Shown piece by piece: positions 1 through 12,086 of a stretch of 64,000 bases of DNA (position 1 is the stretch's first letter; every line of letters starts with the position of its first letter). Origin of the DNA: Rallus limicola (lineage: Eukaryota > Chordata > Aves > Gruiformes > Rallidae); NCBI GenBank assembly GCA_022605955.1, contig JAKCOZ010000005.1, positions 54,623,762 to 54,687,761 on the forward strand, given 5' to 3'. The translations under genes were made by a program, and so were the position numbers. Below the pieces are notes generated by a model, which saw only the letters and a list, made by a program, of their open reading frames with translations, was not told the DNA's origin and did not search any database.

Positions 1-1007
1 ATTAAAGGGACTCTCTTTTCAAATGCTGCAAGGAAAACCTCAATGTGACATTTGATTATTCTGCCCTTTAAAATGATAACCCCAAGTGAGAAGGGAGTTG
101 CTGTGGTGCTGGTGTCCTGAGAAATGGGATGCTGAAATGGAAACTTGGAGCAGCTAATAGAGGACTGCAAAGCAGGTGGTTTAATGAATGGTTTCTAAGC
201 TCCTTTTGAGGGGAGGTGTGATGAGTCTGTAGCTGAGGACTGACCCAAGATGCAGGAGATGAGGCTTCAGCTCTTCATGTTGCTGCAGATGCAACAGGAA
301 AATAAGATATTCAGTAAGGGAGAACAAACCAAGTAGCCTGGGTGGTGACTTGAGTTGCAGCAAAGCTCTGGGAGCATCCACCCAGGAGTGTGCTGCATGC
401 AGGACAGCTCTGTGGTCAGACGCACCATGAGCAAGTGGGAAGCTGCTGTCAGGATCCTTTTGCTGAATAGGATCCCTGAGGTTTCAGTGGAAGATGCTCA
501 GGTCATGGGGAAGGAGGCTGCCCTGTGGCTTGTTATGTTTGGGATGCCAGATTTTGGGAACTATCACATGAGAGCCATCCACCATCGCCTCCCAGTCCAC
601 ACAGCCACAATGTGTGCCCTGATCACTGACTGGCACTTCAAGTAGTGATCTGAGGAGCACTGGTGATCAAAATGAGGCAAACAGGGAGCTTCTGCCTTAG
701 GCTGGGATCAGTTTTATTTTGTCTCAGGTGCCTCCTCAAAGAGCTGGCACCCCAAATTGCTGCTCAGGAGCAGGCAGCAGTCTCCACTGCATGCCATCTC
801 AGTGCTGTAATGGCATTAATCCTCTGGAAATAGCCAAGCTGTCCCAAACTTGTCATTTTCCCTTCTTTTCATAAAACATAATAGTACATCACAGGCATAG
901 GCTGTGTGAGAAACCCTCCTGGCAAGCAGCAGATCTACCTACAGGGAGGATCATGCTTGTGATGTCCCTTTGTCTGATGCTCCCCTCCAACTCCTCTCTA
1001 TTAACAG
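1..1007. other. Flanking noncoding DNA before candidate exon
   Basis: I see no gene, known repeat or RNA here. An open frame at 355-645 on the plus strand starts at a non-ATG codon and has no recognisable protein family, so I treat it as chance. The last 40 bases form a pyrimidine-rich tract ending in TTAACAG, which serves as a splice acceptor for the candidate exon at 1008. If that exon is real, this block is intron of an upstream gene. Confidence 0.5.
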
Positions 1008-1064
1008 ATGCTTTTCAAGGGGAAGAGGGAGGCCGTGTACAACCTGATCTCCCACCGCTTCAAG
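1008..1064 (+). CDS. Candidate internal exon of an unidentified gene (GC donor)
   Basis: This 57-base stretch reads MLFKGKREAVYNLISHRFK with mostly C or G in third codon positions, as in conserved vertebrate exons. It is preceded by a pyrimidine-rich tract ending in AG (1006-1007) and followed by AAG|GCAAGG, the usual context of the minor GC-AG intron class. The length is a multiple of three, so a phase 0-0 exon fits. The initial Met need not be a start codon; it is probably internal. I do not recognise the protein. No partner exon was found on either side. If real, the upstream gene runs left to right and its other exons lie outside the window or are too short to see. A chance match is possible, because the reading frame also stays open for another 76 codons beyond the donor. 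Confidence 0.4.
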
Positions 1065-4000
1065 GCAAGGGAGACCCCGTTCTTTGCTCAGCAGCACATT
1101 GGAGGGGACAGTCACAGATGTGCTGAGTCTTGTGCATGGAGCAGGGAGAGCAGAGCTGCCTCTTGCTTCTGCATCTGGCTCATGGGCATCCCCCGTCCTG
1201 CTGCAGATGCTCCACTGTGGGGTTTAGGTGGTGATAGGTGCTTGATAGGTTCCCTTCATGAAACAGCTTTGGGTGGTGATGTGCTTTCCCCCTAGGATGC
1301 ATTGTGGGGGAGGAGGAAGTGGGCAGGGGACTGGGTGGGTAAGTTGGTGGGTGAATCCACCAGGCTCAGCAGATGAATTGTGCCTCAGCTGGCTCAGTCC
1401 CACCGTTCAGCTGCAGCCCTTCAGCTGCCACCTGTTTTGGACCCTTTGGCTGGTAACTAGCACACAATGGGGAGACACCTCTGAAATCTGGTTAGCTGCA
1501 TGGGAACACCTCCCTCTTGGGGAGGAGAAAACAAGGTATTTGAGTTTCTTCAGGCAATTTTGACTCCATTTAATTCACCTCTTGTAGAGGGCTGAATGGA
1601 AGAACTCCAGTCAGGGACTGGGATGGAAATACTGTTCCCTTAACTCTGCATGCACACATTGACAACATTTTCTGTCCTGCTGGATCCCACAGCTCCTGTC
1701 TCCTGCAACCACTGAAACATGTGCCAGGACATTTCCTGCAGAAACAACATCCTACAGCTCCTGGGTGGTAGATAAACAAATGTGCCCTAAATCAGCACAT
1801 CTCTGTGCTTGCTTCCCCCTCCAAAAAAAGCTTTTCTTCTCTACAGTATGATGATATGATAGCTCATGAGAGCTTCAGCTGTGGACCCATAGACCTTTTC
1901 TGTTACTGACATCAGGAGTGCTGGATCCTGGCATGTCTTGGATCCCAGGGAACACCTGGTTCTGAGTATAGATCAGAAAATGCTGCTGAGGGACTAGGGG
2001 CAGCTTGTCTCAATCAGTGATGGTCTGTCGCTCTCCTGGAGAGGTTCTCATTCAGGGTGGGGATGCTGCAGCAGGATGTCACCACGCACCGTTCACAATG
2101 TCCTTGCAGCACATCTGTCCAATTGTGGTGGCTCTTAGAGAGGCTGGAACCTGAATCATTATTTTAATGTGGTTTTTTTTTTTTAAGCACAGAGCTCTTA
2201 AAAATAAAGCAATGGCTGCAAGTGCAATAATCTGCTTGAGACAGACAAGAAGAGGCATAAAACTGCCCATAAAGAACATGATGTTTACTGGTAGCTTCAG
2301 AGTCTATAGATCAAATGCTGCTGTGACCTACTCTGCTCTGACAGCTGAACATTTCCCTGGGAGGATGTGTTTTAATTTTTTTAAATGAATATGGTTGTGC
2401 CTTTGCTGAAGGTGGCTGGAGTTCTGCCATTGGCTTGGGCAGAGGTAAAGGCGTTCTGCACCCAAGACTCCTTGCAGAAAGTGTGTGACCCAGGAGGTCA
2501 TACCCATGTGTGAGTGGCAGGGATGATGCACTGGGCACAGCTGAGATGGGGCAGCCCATGGTCTGTGTGGGACAAAGGACAATTAGCTGTTTACCTCCAG
2601 CTTGTGAATCTGCTGCCATTCAGCCAGCAGCCCTGGGCTCTCATCCATTACTCCTGAGCGCTGGGCTGTCACCAGTGTCCCCTCTGGTTCCTGGCATCAC
2701 AGCTTCAGCCGGGGGAGATGCTGACGACAGACCAGCCAGAAGCACACATGTATTTACTGTATACTCTCCTGCCCATCCCCACCTCCCAAGAGAGCATTGG
2801 CAGCAGTGGCAGTGCAGGGCCTTCTCCCATACCCTCAGGTGGTTTCCATGTTTGGTTATGAAAAGTCAAATGGACACCAGCTGATGGCTGCTTTGGTACC
2901 CCCTCCCCACCCCACTCACATATCCAGCTGCATCTTGGACCCAATCCTAGAGGTATCACCCCTCAGAAAATAACCCAAGTTCACCACAACTAAGACTTCT
3001 TGGTACTTTCACCCCTTATTAATCAGCACAGCTTCATCAGTGGTGATGAAGCTCACTCAACTCACACTAGCAAAGGATTCAGGTGTGCTTCATCGTTCCA
3101 CCTGCCTTATGGGCAGGTTGTTCTGCCTTCATGCCAACAAGCCTACTCACTCTCTTCTGAGTCATCTGCTGGCTCTCAGCTGGGCTATTTGTGCAGGAAG
3201 GTGGTGCCTGGGATGGGTCAGAGGAGCACAGATTGGTCCATGTATTGCCATAGGGCTCTTTAGTTGCAGATGGGTTTGTGGATAGTAAAAACTTTCTATG
3301 GGACAGCATCTCAGCAGGGCTGGTTAAGCAACAGGATGTTTAAAGCCTTTCCAGCCAACACAGCTGGTGTGTGTTCCTCCATGAAGAGTTATAGCTGAAC
3401 TCTGAGTTTCCAGGCAAAACAAAGGGGGATTTTTATTAAGTCTCTTTGTAAGCCTGTGGTAAGCTCTCCACAAACCAATTTCTTTATCTCAAGCCTGGGA
3501 AAGAATAAATACTGCTCTGTTCCATCTTGGTTCCAGAGCAGTAAGGGGGGAATGGAAGGGGGGTAGGGGAGATGTGATGGCAGCTGTGCTCTGAGAAGAG
3601 ATCTGGCCTGGAGGTGACTCTGCTACACCCTGGGTGAAGGATGGGTTGTAATGGGAGCTTGCCTTTGTATTTAGAATGTAAATGCTGCTCACAAAAGCCT
3701 GGCTGTCAGCAGAGAGCCTGGAGATACTCTGTGCCATGTGTTGTTGTGTGTATGGACCCAATGTTCCTCTGCTCTGTGATGTGCGCAGCATTGTCCTGGC
3801 TACCAGGGTGAAGGAGGTGGCATTGTCCCTAAGTGATGGCCATGCTGATGGCTGGAGCTACACTTGAAGCTCTGTTGATAAATTCAGGAGAGGATCATCT
3901 TTTAACTTTATTTTGAGCTTGTGCTCGCTCCTGTCATGGCCTCAAGCTCTTCCAGCAAGCTAAAGAGACTCTCTGAGGAGACACTGAAACCAGAACTCCT

Positions 4001-6435
4001 CAGGACTGCAGAAGCCACTGCTGTCAGGAGCCTGCCAAGTATCAGGAGAGTCACCACAGTACTCAAAGCAGCAGCGCGGACAGTGAGTATCAGTGTTTCA
4101 TGACTTTATTTAGATGTATCTATGAAATGTCTTTGTGCTGGAGAGGATTTATGCAGCTTTTCAAAACTTTCAGGGAATTTTTGTGCAACCTCTGGAGGAT
4201 ACATGGGAGGGACATCGGAGGCAGGAATTGCTGGGCTATGAAAGGACTTTCTGGCTTGGTAGTAACCACATTTTTTAATGGGAAGCTTTCCCCCTTCCTT
4301 TTCCTTTTCTTTTTTAGAACAGGACTGGGAATTTTTGCATTAGGCACACTGGAAGGGCAAGGAGCTGCTGGTCTCAGCTCCTTCCATGTTTACTCATAGC
4401 CCACGGCCATCGTTCCACCAGCCCCTGGCGCTGCTCTGCGATGATGTGAATAATTCTCTGGATGTGCCCCCCAGTTCCTAAGCTGGGAAGTGGTAGCTGG
4501 CAGCAGGTTACCAGGGTAGCTGTGGCACGGCAGCACTGCTAAATACTACAGATGGCTCTCCATTAGCAGAGCTGCAGCTCTGCATCAAAAATTCATCCCC
4601 TTCTCCTAAGCTGTCAAGATCCACACGCGCTCGTGCGGGCACAGTGATTGAATGAAATAGCTAGCTTCACCAGGGGCAGTTAGGGGGTGAGCCAAAGGCT
4701 GTTTGAATCAGTGTAACCCCCCCTCTCTCACACACACACACCAGTCATCTCCAACAGCACTTCCAAGCAGCTGCTGGCTCCAGCGTTTATGACCAGCAGT
4801 AAGAGGAAGATGCTCTATAAATCTTGTGGCGCTCGGTTAATGCAGTTTAAATCGGAACATTTCCATGTCAGGCCCAGGGGCTCCTTGGTGATTAAGATGC
4901 TATTTCTATTAAACATAAAGGGCTGTTCTGCTTAAAGATTTCACCTGAGCTGCACTCTGAAGAACAGTCCCAGGTGACAAACTCCTGGTACAAGTACACG
5001 CCACATTCAGCCATCCTCTTGCCATCACTGCTCGTGGTGGATGTGCCAATCCACCCCTTTGTGTATGTGCTGTGTAGGGTGGCAGCAAGACAGAGTCAAT
5101 TCACAGTTTTCTGAGGTTAATATTGTCCTTCATGTAGACCTTCCTTGGTTCTGATCAACCCCTTAGAGAACACCTCCATACCTATCACTGTAGTGACTAG
5201 CTTGGGATCACAAAGGGTCTGTTGTGCCTAGGAATGCTTCAGTAAGGGTTTTCATCATCCACCCACCTTCCAGGGTTTAGTTTTACCAGGAGACCAAGGA
5301 GCATTGCCAACACCACCACCAACACCACAGATGGAGGCAATGGACCCTCAACTGCTGTGCGTTTGCATTAGGGATTTAAATGGGTGAGAAAGGAACCACC
5401 AGCTGGCCCAAGAGAGCTGAGCTTGCTCTTTCCTTTTGTTCTTTGGGTTTTTTTTCTTTCCCTTGCCTTGGATATGTTGCTCATCTTTGGGTTGAGCAGT
5501 GATGGTGATGGCAGGAGGAAAGGAAGAAGGGGCAAAGGAAGACAGGGTTCAATTCCATTAAGAGAAGTGAGCTCGTGCCACCTTGGGACATATAGAGAGG
5601 AAAAAGGTGAAGCATCTGCTCAAGCCCTTCAGTGGGGTGGCTCAGGAGAATAAGGACTACTCTGGGCTGCCTGAGTTGGAGCAGCATCTTGAGGATTGTA
5701 AACATACTCGTTACTCAAGGGCCACGGTTTCCCCTCTTGCTCTCACCCCACGGGTCTGTGCCATGCTCCTGGGGCTGGAAGAAATTGCTGGAGGGTGGGT
5801 GACCCAGAGCAGCTGTGCTCACCGTGTGCCCTGGTTTGGGGCATGACAGCCCCTCCATCTCTGTGGGTGAAATGAGAGCTCCCCTTTGCACAGAGACATC
5901 AGTCAACATGAATGTCTTCCAGATGCAGAGGGGCATGGAGACTAGAAAGCTTGAGATCACCTCTCTAGAAAAGCAACTGGTGCTGACTTCCTAAATGAGG
6001 TTTCACAGTGCTAATGGGCGCTGGGCTCTGGAGATGATTATGGTGTTTTTCTGGATGACTGCTGAATAGATGGAGAAAGGAACCTGTGGGGAGGTGAATC
6101 AAAACATTTCAACCAAACACTTTCACACCAGCTCCTCAAATTCTCATCACACAGTCCTCAAAGGTTACTCTGTCTGCACAGTGATTAACAGCCGCTCTCT
6201 GTAATTGCCTTGGGTGGAGACTGTCTGAGTTCAAAATGCTCCTGCTGTAGGGATTTCCACTTTAGTACTTTCCCTGATTTATGAGTGGAGATGGGTATGA
6301 AAAGGAGTCCAAACCTGCTCTCTTGGACTGCAGCTGCCCCAAGGACTGGCTGTGCGGTGGGGGCTCATCCAGCATAGCGAGAGGCTGCTGGGTCCTTGTC
6401 CTCGGCCTCCTCGCTCCACATTAGGCAGATCATTG
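1065..6435. other. Gene-poor DNA, no clear features
   Basis: This block contains only short open frames on both strands, none with a recognisable family. A (CA)n run of about 8 dinucleotides lies near 4727-4742. The segment around 3939-4082 is open from an ATG up to a good donor sequence (GTGAGT) and is discussed as a finding. The segment 4780-4960 looks like a possible conserved noncoding element. Nothing else stands out. Confidence 0.5.
4780..4960. promoter_or_regulatory. Possible conserved noncoding element
   Basis: This is moderately AT-rich, non-repetitive sequence with no coding frame, containing blocks such as GGCGCTCGGTTAATGCAG and CATTTCCATGTCAGGC with the texture of vertebrate conserved noncoding elements. 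This is an impression from composition and lack of decay into simple repeats. No alignment could be made. Confidence 0.2.
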
Positions 6436-6905
6436 CCCCTGAACTGGGCATTACTGAGACCCCACCTCGAGTGCTGTGTCCAGCTCTGGGCCCCTCACCA
6501 TAAGGACATTGAGGTCCTGGAGTGAGTCCAGAGAAGGGCAACCAGGCTGGGGAAGGGGCTGGAGGGCAAATCCTCTGAGGAGCAGCTGAGGGAGCTGGGG
6601 GTGTTCAGCCTGGAGAAGAGGAGGCTGAGGGGAGACCTTATCACTGCCTACACTGACCTGCCAGGAGGGTGCAGAGAGGTGGGTGCTGGTCTCTTCAGCC
6701 AGGGGACAGGAGATGGGACAAGGGGCAATGGGCTCAAGCTGTGCCAGGGCAGGGTCAGCTCAGCTGGGAGGGAAAAGTTCTTCCTTGAAAGAGCTGACAG
6801 GGCTTGGAACAGGCTGCCCAGGGAGGGGGCTGAGTCACTGACCCTGGATGTGTTTAACAGACGGGTAGATGAGGTACTTAGGGATATAGTTTAGCATAGG
6901 TTGCC
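6436..6905 (+). repeat. CR1 LINE fragment, 5'-truncated
   Basis: This is the 3' part of a CR1 retrotransposon in sense orientation. It begins near the segment encoding EYCVQFW-like residues and runs through the hallmark [18 protein letters not shown] and RLPRE-like segments of the reverse-transcriptase ORF C-terminus (here [17 protein letters not shown] and [10 protein letters not shown]). It ends at TTTAGCATAGG, so the 3' hairpin and tail are missing. The residual frame 6601-6894 is a relic and not a gene. The closest relative in the window is the copy at 31525. Confidence 0.9.
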
Positions 6906-7796
6906 AGAGTTTTGGTATCTTCAGGAAGCATAGATTGAGATTTCCACTTAAAAACACTTCTGACTACCTGGGATAGAGTCATCTTGGACAGAAAGATGAA
7001 GAAAGGATTATATTTTCCTGGGGATACTTATGGAAAAACATGGCTTAGCCAGGGCTGTGAGAGGTTGGGCTAGCAGGGGCACCAGAGGATCGTGCATCCG
7101 CACTCTCCTCATGTTGGGCTTCATCCGTGGTGAGAGAAGCAAATTGGTCAGTGGGTATGAGGGCAGTTAAATTGGTTGAACTCTGTTTTGAGATTGCCTT
7201 GAAGGTGCTGTCATGGTTGTAGGTGTGCTGGGAGCAGAGGGACCTCCATGCTGGGCTGAGACGGGGCGTATTTTTCCATCCTGGTGATGGAGAAGGGAGG
7301 CTGCAAAGAGTGACAAGTTGGTGAGTGAACGTGTTGTAATTACAAATCGCTGCTGCTGAGCCTAAACTCAATTATCAGAGTAAGATGGAGCAGCCAGAGA
7401 TTTATTTATTTATTTTTTTAAAATGCTAGATTGTTTTCTCTAAGCTGCAATAATATTCTTGATGTTTTGGTTTTTTTTGTCTTTAGGATGTTTGGAGTCA
7501 CAGTCTTCTCTTGTGTTGGGATTCTGCCATAACAACTTCACCAAATTTGTGGCACTGCTCATGATCACTTCAGGTGTAAGGTACTAGAGATATGCCTCAA
7601 CAATTGCTGACAGAACCGTACCCCCCTCTCTTTCTTCTCTACCCCCTTCTTTCCTCTCTCTCAATCACCATAAAACCTCATCCCAACAACACCATGCAAC
7701 GAAGTGAATTCCACCACTCAGGATTAAAGTGGCTGATGCCAAGGATATAATGACTAACACTGTTAAAAGGCAAGGCCAACAAAAGCAAAAGAAAGT

Positions 7797-7930
7797 ATTC
7801 CACCATCCACCCTGAAGACAGAAGGGAGCATTCCATCACCCACCCTAAAGCTACAAGAGAGCATTCCCACCTCCAGGTGGAAGGTGTGGCTCTGGAAGGA
7901 TGACTACAAGAGAGAGCATTCCACCATCAA
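7797..7930. repeat. Imperfect 33-bp tandem repeat (minisatellite-like)
   Basis: The motif GAGCATTCCAYCAYCCACC recurs with its ATTCC core at 7797, 7830 and 7863, exactly 33 bases apart, and again at 7918 after a longer unit. Units also share a middle portion of the form CTACAAGAGAGC. The copies have diverged, which indicates an old local expansion. Confidence 0.75.
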
Positions 7931-8059
7931 AAAAAAGGGGGAAGACACCAGGGGAAGGAAGACATGGGGACATCAAGGGAATGTGAGCTGGCTGCAGCAC
8001 TACCAGCACTTTTCCTTTCCATCAGCCTTAGGTTGTGAGTCAATTTTTAATTGAAAGTA

Positions 8060-8175
8060 GTGCCACTATCCCCATTTCATAGATGGAGAAAGTGAGTCAC
8101 GTTTTGGTGAAAATCTTGTCAAAGATTTGGCAGAGGTGGAGATAGACCAGTGGTCCAGCTACACCACTGCAACAG
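8060..8175 (+). repeat. MIR-like SINE relic
   Basis: The run CCCCATTTCATAGATGGAGA followed by AAGTGAGTCAC and, further on, GGCAGAGGTGGAGATAGACC follows the order of the MIR core (CCCCATTTTACAGATGAGGA, then the GGCAGAGC region). Divergence is high, as expected for a relic shared by amniotes. The identification is by eye. Confidence 0.5.
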
Positions 8176-8330
8176 TTAACGTGTATAAATCAAAAAGATC
8201 AGATTTGCTTCTTTTTTTTTTTAACTAAAATTCAAGGATCCATAGCAGTTAAAACCAGTCAAAGACCAGCTTTGTTCACAGAGCCACTGGAACAGACGTA
8301 ATATCACAAACAGGTTTTCAGAAGCGCTGT

Positions 8331-8620
8331 CCGGGGGTGGCTACGTGCTGTGATGATTGATGGATTGAATTCTTCATACTCCCTTTGGGTTTACTATAAG
8401 CTGCTCACACTTATTGTAGACCTACTATATTTAATTGTGTTACCAAGTTAATTGTATTTTTCCTAAGAGCTCCAGCAGCCTGCTGTGTGTTACTGTGTCT
8501 CTGCCAATGAGCTGCTCCACTTATTAGCTAATAACTGACTGTAAGAATTTCCTTTATAAATGCAGTCCCCTTAAATGTTTCTGATAACATGCTCTGCATA
8601 AGTATTCTTCTGGCTTCTCT
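8331..8620. promoter_or_regulatory. Possible conserved AT-rich noncoding element
   Basis: This is a non-repetitive AT-rich block without a coding frame. It contains homeodomain-type TAAT motifs and the segment TTATTAGCTAATAACTGAC. Its texture resembles conserved developmental enhancers. Conservation is a guess and could not be tested. Confidence 0.2.
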
Positions 8621-9034
8621 TTCAATTTGCCTGGCTCTGAGCACAGCAATATTTTGAGTTGCTTAAAGGTTTAGTGCCCCTTTGTCATATTTACTATCAG
8701 TATCTGAACTGTAAATATAAAAATTACCAGTTTGTGAAAGCCACAGTAATTGCTCCCCCATCTCCCTCGGTGCGAGTGAATCTTGAAACAAAGATTGCTT
8801 GTGTCAAACTGTGTGGTGTAGCAAGGGAATGAGTGTGAGATTTCTTTAATTTTTAATTTTTTTTTCTTTTTAGGCATCTATCAGATTTTCAGTAATGGAT
8901 TTTGGGGATTTTTGGGGTGGGATTTTTTTTTTTTTTGACATTTCATGACATCTGAGCTTTATTATTCACAAATTCAATGTATTATTTATACCAAGCACTC
9001 CTGTTACAGAAGCAACAAATGCTATGTGACAAGG

Positions 9035-9446
9035 ATCACAGAATCATAGGGGTTGGAAGGGACCTCCAGAGAGTCCAACCCCCTGCCAAAGCAGGGTCCC
9101 TAGGACAGGTCACACAGGTCGGTGTCCAGATGGGGCTGGAATCTCTCCAGAGAAAGAGACTCCACCCCCCCCCGGGCAGCCTGTCCCAGGGCTCCTTCAC
9201 CCTCACTGGGGAAAAATTCTTCCCCATATTGGTGTGGAACTCCCTGTGCTCCAACTTGAGGCCATGGCCCCTTGTCCTGTCCCCACAGACACTGAGAAGA
9301 GGCTGGCCATTGCCCCCTGTGTCCCACACTTCAGATATTGATAACCATTGACCAGATCCCCTCTCAGGCTTCTTTTCTCAAGGCTGAACAGCCCCAGTTC
9401 TTTCAGCCTTTCCTCATAGGGCAGATGCTCCAGGCCCTTAACCATG
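9035..9446 (-). repeat. CR1 LINE fragment, antisense
   Basis: It starts with ATCACAGAATCATAGGGGTT GGAAGGGACC, the reverse complement of a CR1 3' end. It continues through GGCAGCCTGTCCCAGGGCTC and CTTGTCCTGTCCCCACAGAC to GCAGATGCTCCAGGCCC, where homology stops (5' truncation). A C-run at 9166-9175 disrupts the old frame. Confidence 0.95.
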
Positions 9447-10287
9447 TACATACAACACTCCCTGGCATAGTGAGGAGTGCACAATTGCTGGCAAGAAGAG
9501 CATGTTGGGGTCCCATCAAGGGGTACAGCCTCATTCAACTATGACTAATGTTTTCTGTGTAAGTTCATTTTCTTGTGCTAGTAGAAGTTTTGACGCTGAT
9601 TGCAGAGAGACTCACAAACTCCCTCCCTGTGTTTTGCTGTAATATGGTTCTTTCCTTTCTTATTACTTCTGTTTTCCATCATTCCCTGAACAGTGCTGGG
9701 ATGTTTTCTTTCTGTTGTATGCTAAATTCTTTAGCTCTGCATGGATTTCATCTGGGAGAGTCACTGTTGGAGATGTAAGAGGAGCTATAAACTGGTGCTG
9801 GCCACCCTCTGTATGGAATTACTCTTCCCTTCTCTTATCATTTTTATGCCTATTCACAAAAAAACAATCCAGATAAACTCTTTTATTTAGATCAGAAACA
9901 CAACAAAGTCAGGGTCTAGTTAACGTGTACTTCTTAGTGCATTACAGCTCCAAGAGAAGAAACTGAACAAGAGTCTTATCAGTGACCTGCTGGTCATGAT
10001 GCTCTGCTTGGGAGATGGGAGTGTAAGTCCCCACACCACATCAGGGAGATGATTTTACAGTCTAAGCTAAATTAACTAGGCTGTTGCCTACTTCTGGTAT
10101 GGCATTGATTATCTGTTGGGAGCACCAGATTAATCCCTGGCAGGGAAAGGTCACATGCTAATATATCCTACTGGGATTGTGGTTGGTTTACCTTTGACCA
10201 AACACATTGCTTAATCCCTTTAATTCAGCCCCTTCCTTCCCTTTTCCTTTCTGACCAGTGGAGGCTCTTTGGTTTGTCTGTATGTGA
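9447..10287. other. Intergenic DNA, nothing recognised
   Basis: The sequence is unique-looking. It has short open frames on both strands with no recognisable family, and no repeat was identified. Confidence 0.5.
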
Positions 10288-10453
10288 ATCACAGAACCGT
10301 AGGGACTGGAAGGGACCTCAAGAAATCGAGTCCAACCCCCTGCCAAAGCAGGGTCCCTAGGACAGGTCGTACAGGTCAGTGTCCAGACAGGTCTGGAATA
10401 TCTCCAGGGAAGAAGACTCCACCACCTCCCTGGGCAGCCTGTCCCAGGGCTCT
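10288..10453 (-). repeat. Short CR1 LINE fragment, antisense
   Basis: It is about 166 bases from the CR1 3' tail (ATCACAGAACCGTAGGGACT) to CTGTCCCAGGGCTC. It belongs to the same subfamily as the copies at 9035, 35132, 53021 and 61874, and is heavily 5'-truncated. Confidence 0.93.
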
Positions 10454-11632
10454 GTCTGCAAAGGTGTTAAGTGAAACTTGCTCAGATCATTGATGCAGCC
10501 ATGTGAGGTTGGGCTAATTAGGATGGGCAGAGCATTCAGTGTGTCTGTCCTGCTTCCAAGACCCAAATTTGCTCAATCTCTGCACAGCCTTGCATCCTAC
10601 ATCTGGTTCTGAGCATCCCTGCTGTCCTGTGCTCTCTGCACTGACCCATGGAGCTCTGCACCATAAGGAGGACTCTGTGATGGCAGTGGGACTAGGAGTT
10701 GAGGTATGGATGGCTCTCTGAGAATCCAGCCCAGGGTGCTGCTGGAGCAGAGGCAGGACTCACTGGCTGGTTGTGTCACAGCGCTCTCAGTGCATTTTCT
10801 GACATGATCCTGTGATCTTCCTTTGTCTTGACAAGCCACCTTTCAGCTCAGGAGCACAGCCTCACATCAATGCCTTGATGTCTGCATATCACCTGATGCA
10901 GACAAAACAAGAGAGCAGTTCCTGCTTGCTGTTGACAAGGGAGCTTTGATCACTCAGGCAAAATCAGGGTTAAAAAGGAGCTCAAAGGCCCCTTCTCTTC
11001 CCCTTGTGCAGAGGTAGTGTCTTCACTGGGGCTGTGGCTGCCTGGTTGTGCCTTTGGCTGCTGGTTTTGATCCCCTTACACTGATGTTCATCCACTGCTC
11101 ATGGGGCACATCCTGTGGCCAGCAGACTGGAACTGACAGTCTCTGGCTGCTGATGTTAATGCTGCTTCATGGATCGGCTGCTGGGAGCCTCGGTGGTGGC
11201 TGGCACAGGCAAGTTTCTTCTTGGGCAATACAAAGTGACAGCTAGACAAAGCTCCTCAGTGGAGCTGGCCTGGAGATTGGAGATCCAGGGGTGTCTCCAG
11301 CCCTCACATTCTGTGTCCATGGAGCATCACCCTTTGCTGCCCAGGCTGCTGGAGTGGGTAGCTTGTTCCTTGTAGATCTGAAATGAAAGCTTATAATGAA
11401 TATAACTCTCTGCCCATGATGCTGGCAAACTCTGCCTTCTAACAGCCCAAAGGAAACTGGGGTGGAGTGTCTGCCTTCCTCTGCTGTAGGACTAAGCTAT
11501 GAACGGAGGGTTCACAAAGGATGGGATACTTCTTGAAGAGGCCCTGGATTAAAAAAGAATCAAAGTTAGAACATGTTTAGAGAAGAAATGCAGAATGTCT
11601 TTTTTACAGTTAGGTAGGTAGCAGCAATGCTT
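10454..11632. other. Intergenic DNA, nothing recognised
   Basis: No gene, RNA or repeat was recognised. Open frames here are short and overlap each other on both strands. Confidence 0.5.
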
Positions 11633-12086
11633 TCATAGAATCACAGATTGGTCTGGGTTGGAAGGGACCCCAAGGATCACAGAGTCCCAACGCCACTGCC
11701 ACACGCAGGGCCACCAACCTCCAGGCCTGGAGCTACACAAGGTTGCCCAGGGCCCCAGCCAACCTGGCCTTGAACACCCCCAGGGACGGGGCACCCACCA
11801 CCTCTCTGGGCAGCCTGTTCCAGCCCCTCACCACTCTCTCTGTAAAAAACTTCCCTCTAATATCTCATCTAACCCTTCCCTCCTTTAGCTTCACTCCAGC
11901 CCCCTTGTCCTGCCATTCTCTACCCTTTGAACAAGTTGATTCCCCTCTTGTTTCTCTGCTCCCTTCAGGGACTGGAAGGCTGCAATGAGGTCCCCCTGCA
12001 GCCTTCTCTTCTCCAGGCTGAACAAGCCCAGCTCCCCCAGCCTCTCTTCCTAGGGGAGGAACTCCAGCCCTCTAATCTTTGTACTT
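11633..12086 (-). repeat. CR1 LINE fragment, antisense
   Basis: It begins TCATAGAATCACAGATTGG, then GGGACCCCAAGGATCACAGA. It belongs to the subfamily with CCACCTCTCTGGGCAGCCTG and CTCACCACTCTCTCTGTAAA, shared with the copies at 41879 (sense) and 62629 (antisense). Homology ends near CCAGCCCTCTAATC. Confidence 0.95.

Larger units (their letters stand above)
6906..9034. other. Noncoding stretch with tandem repeat and MIR-like relic
   Basis: There is no gene. The block holds a 33-bp tandem repeat (7797-7930), a MIR-like SINE relic (8060-8175) and an AT-rich, possibly conserved segment (8331-8620). Short T and A runs occur at 7400-7420, 8210-8222 and 8926-8937. Confidence 0.5.
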
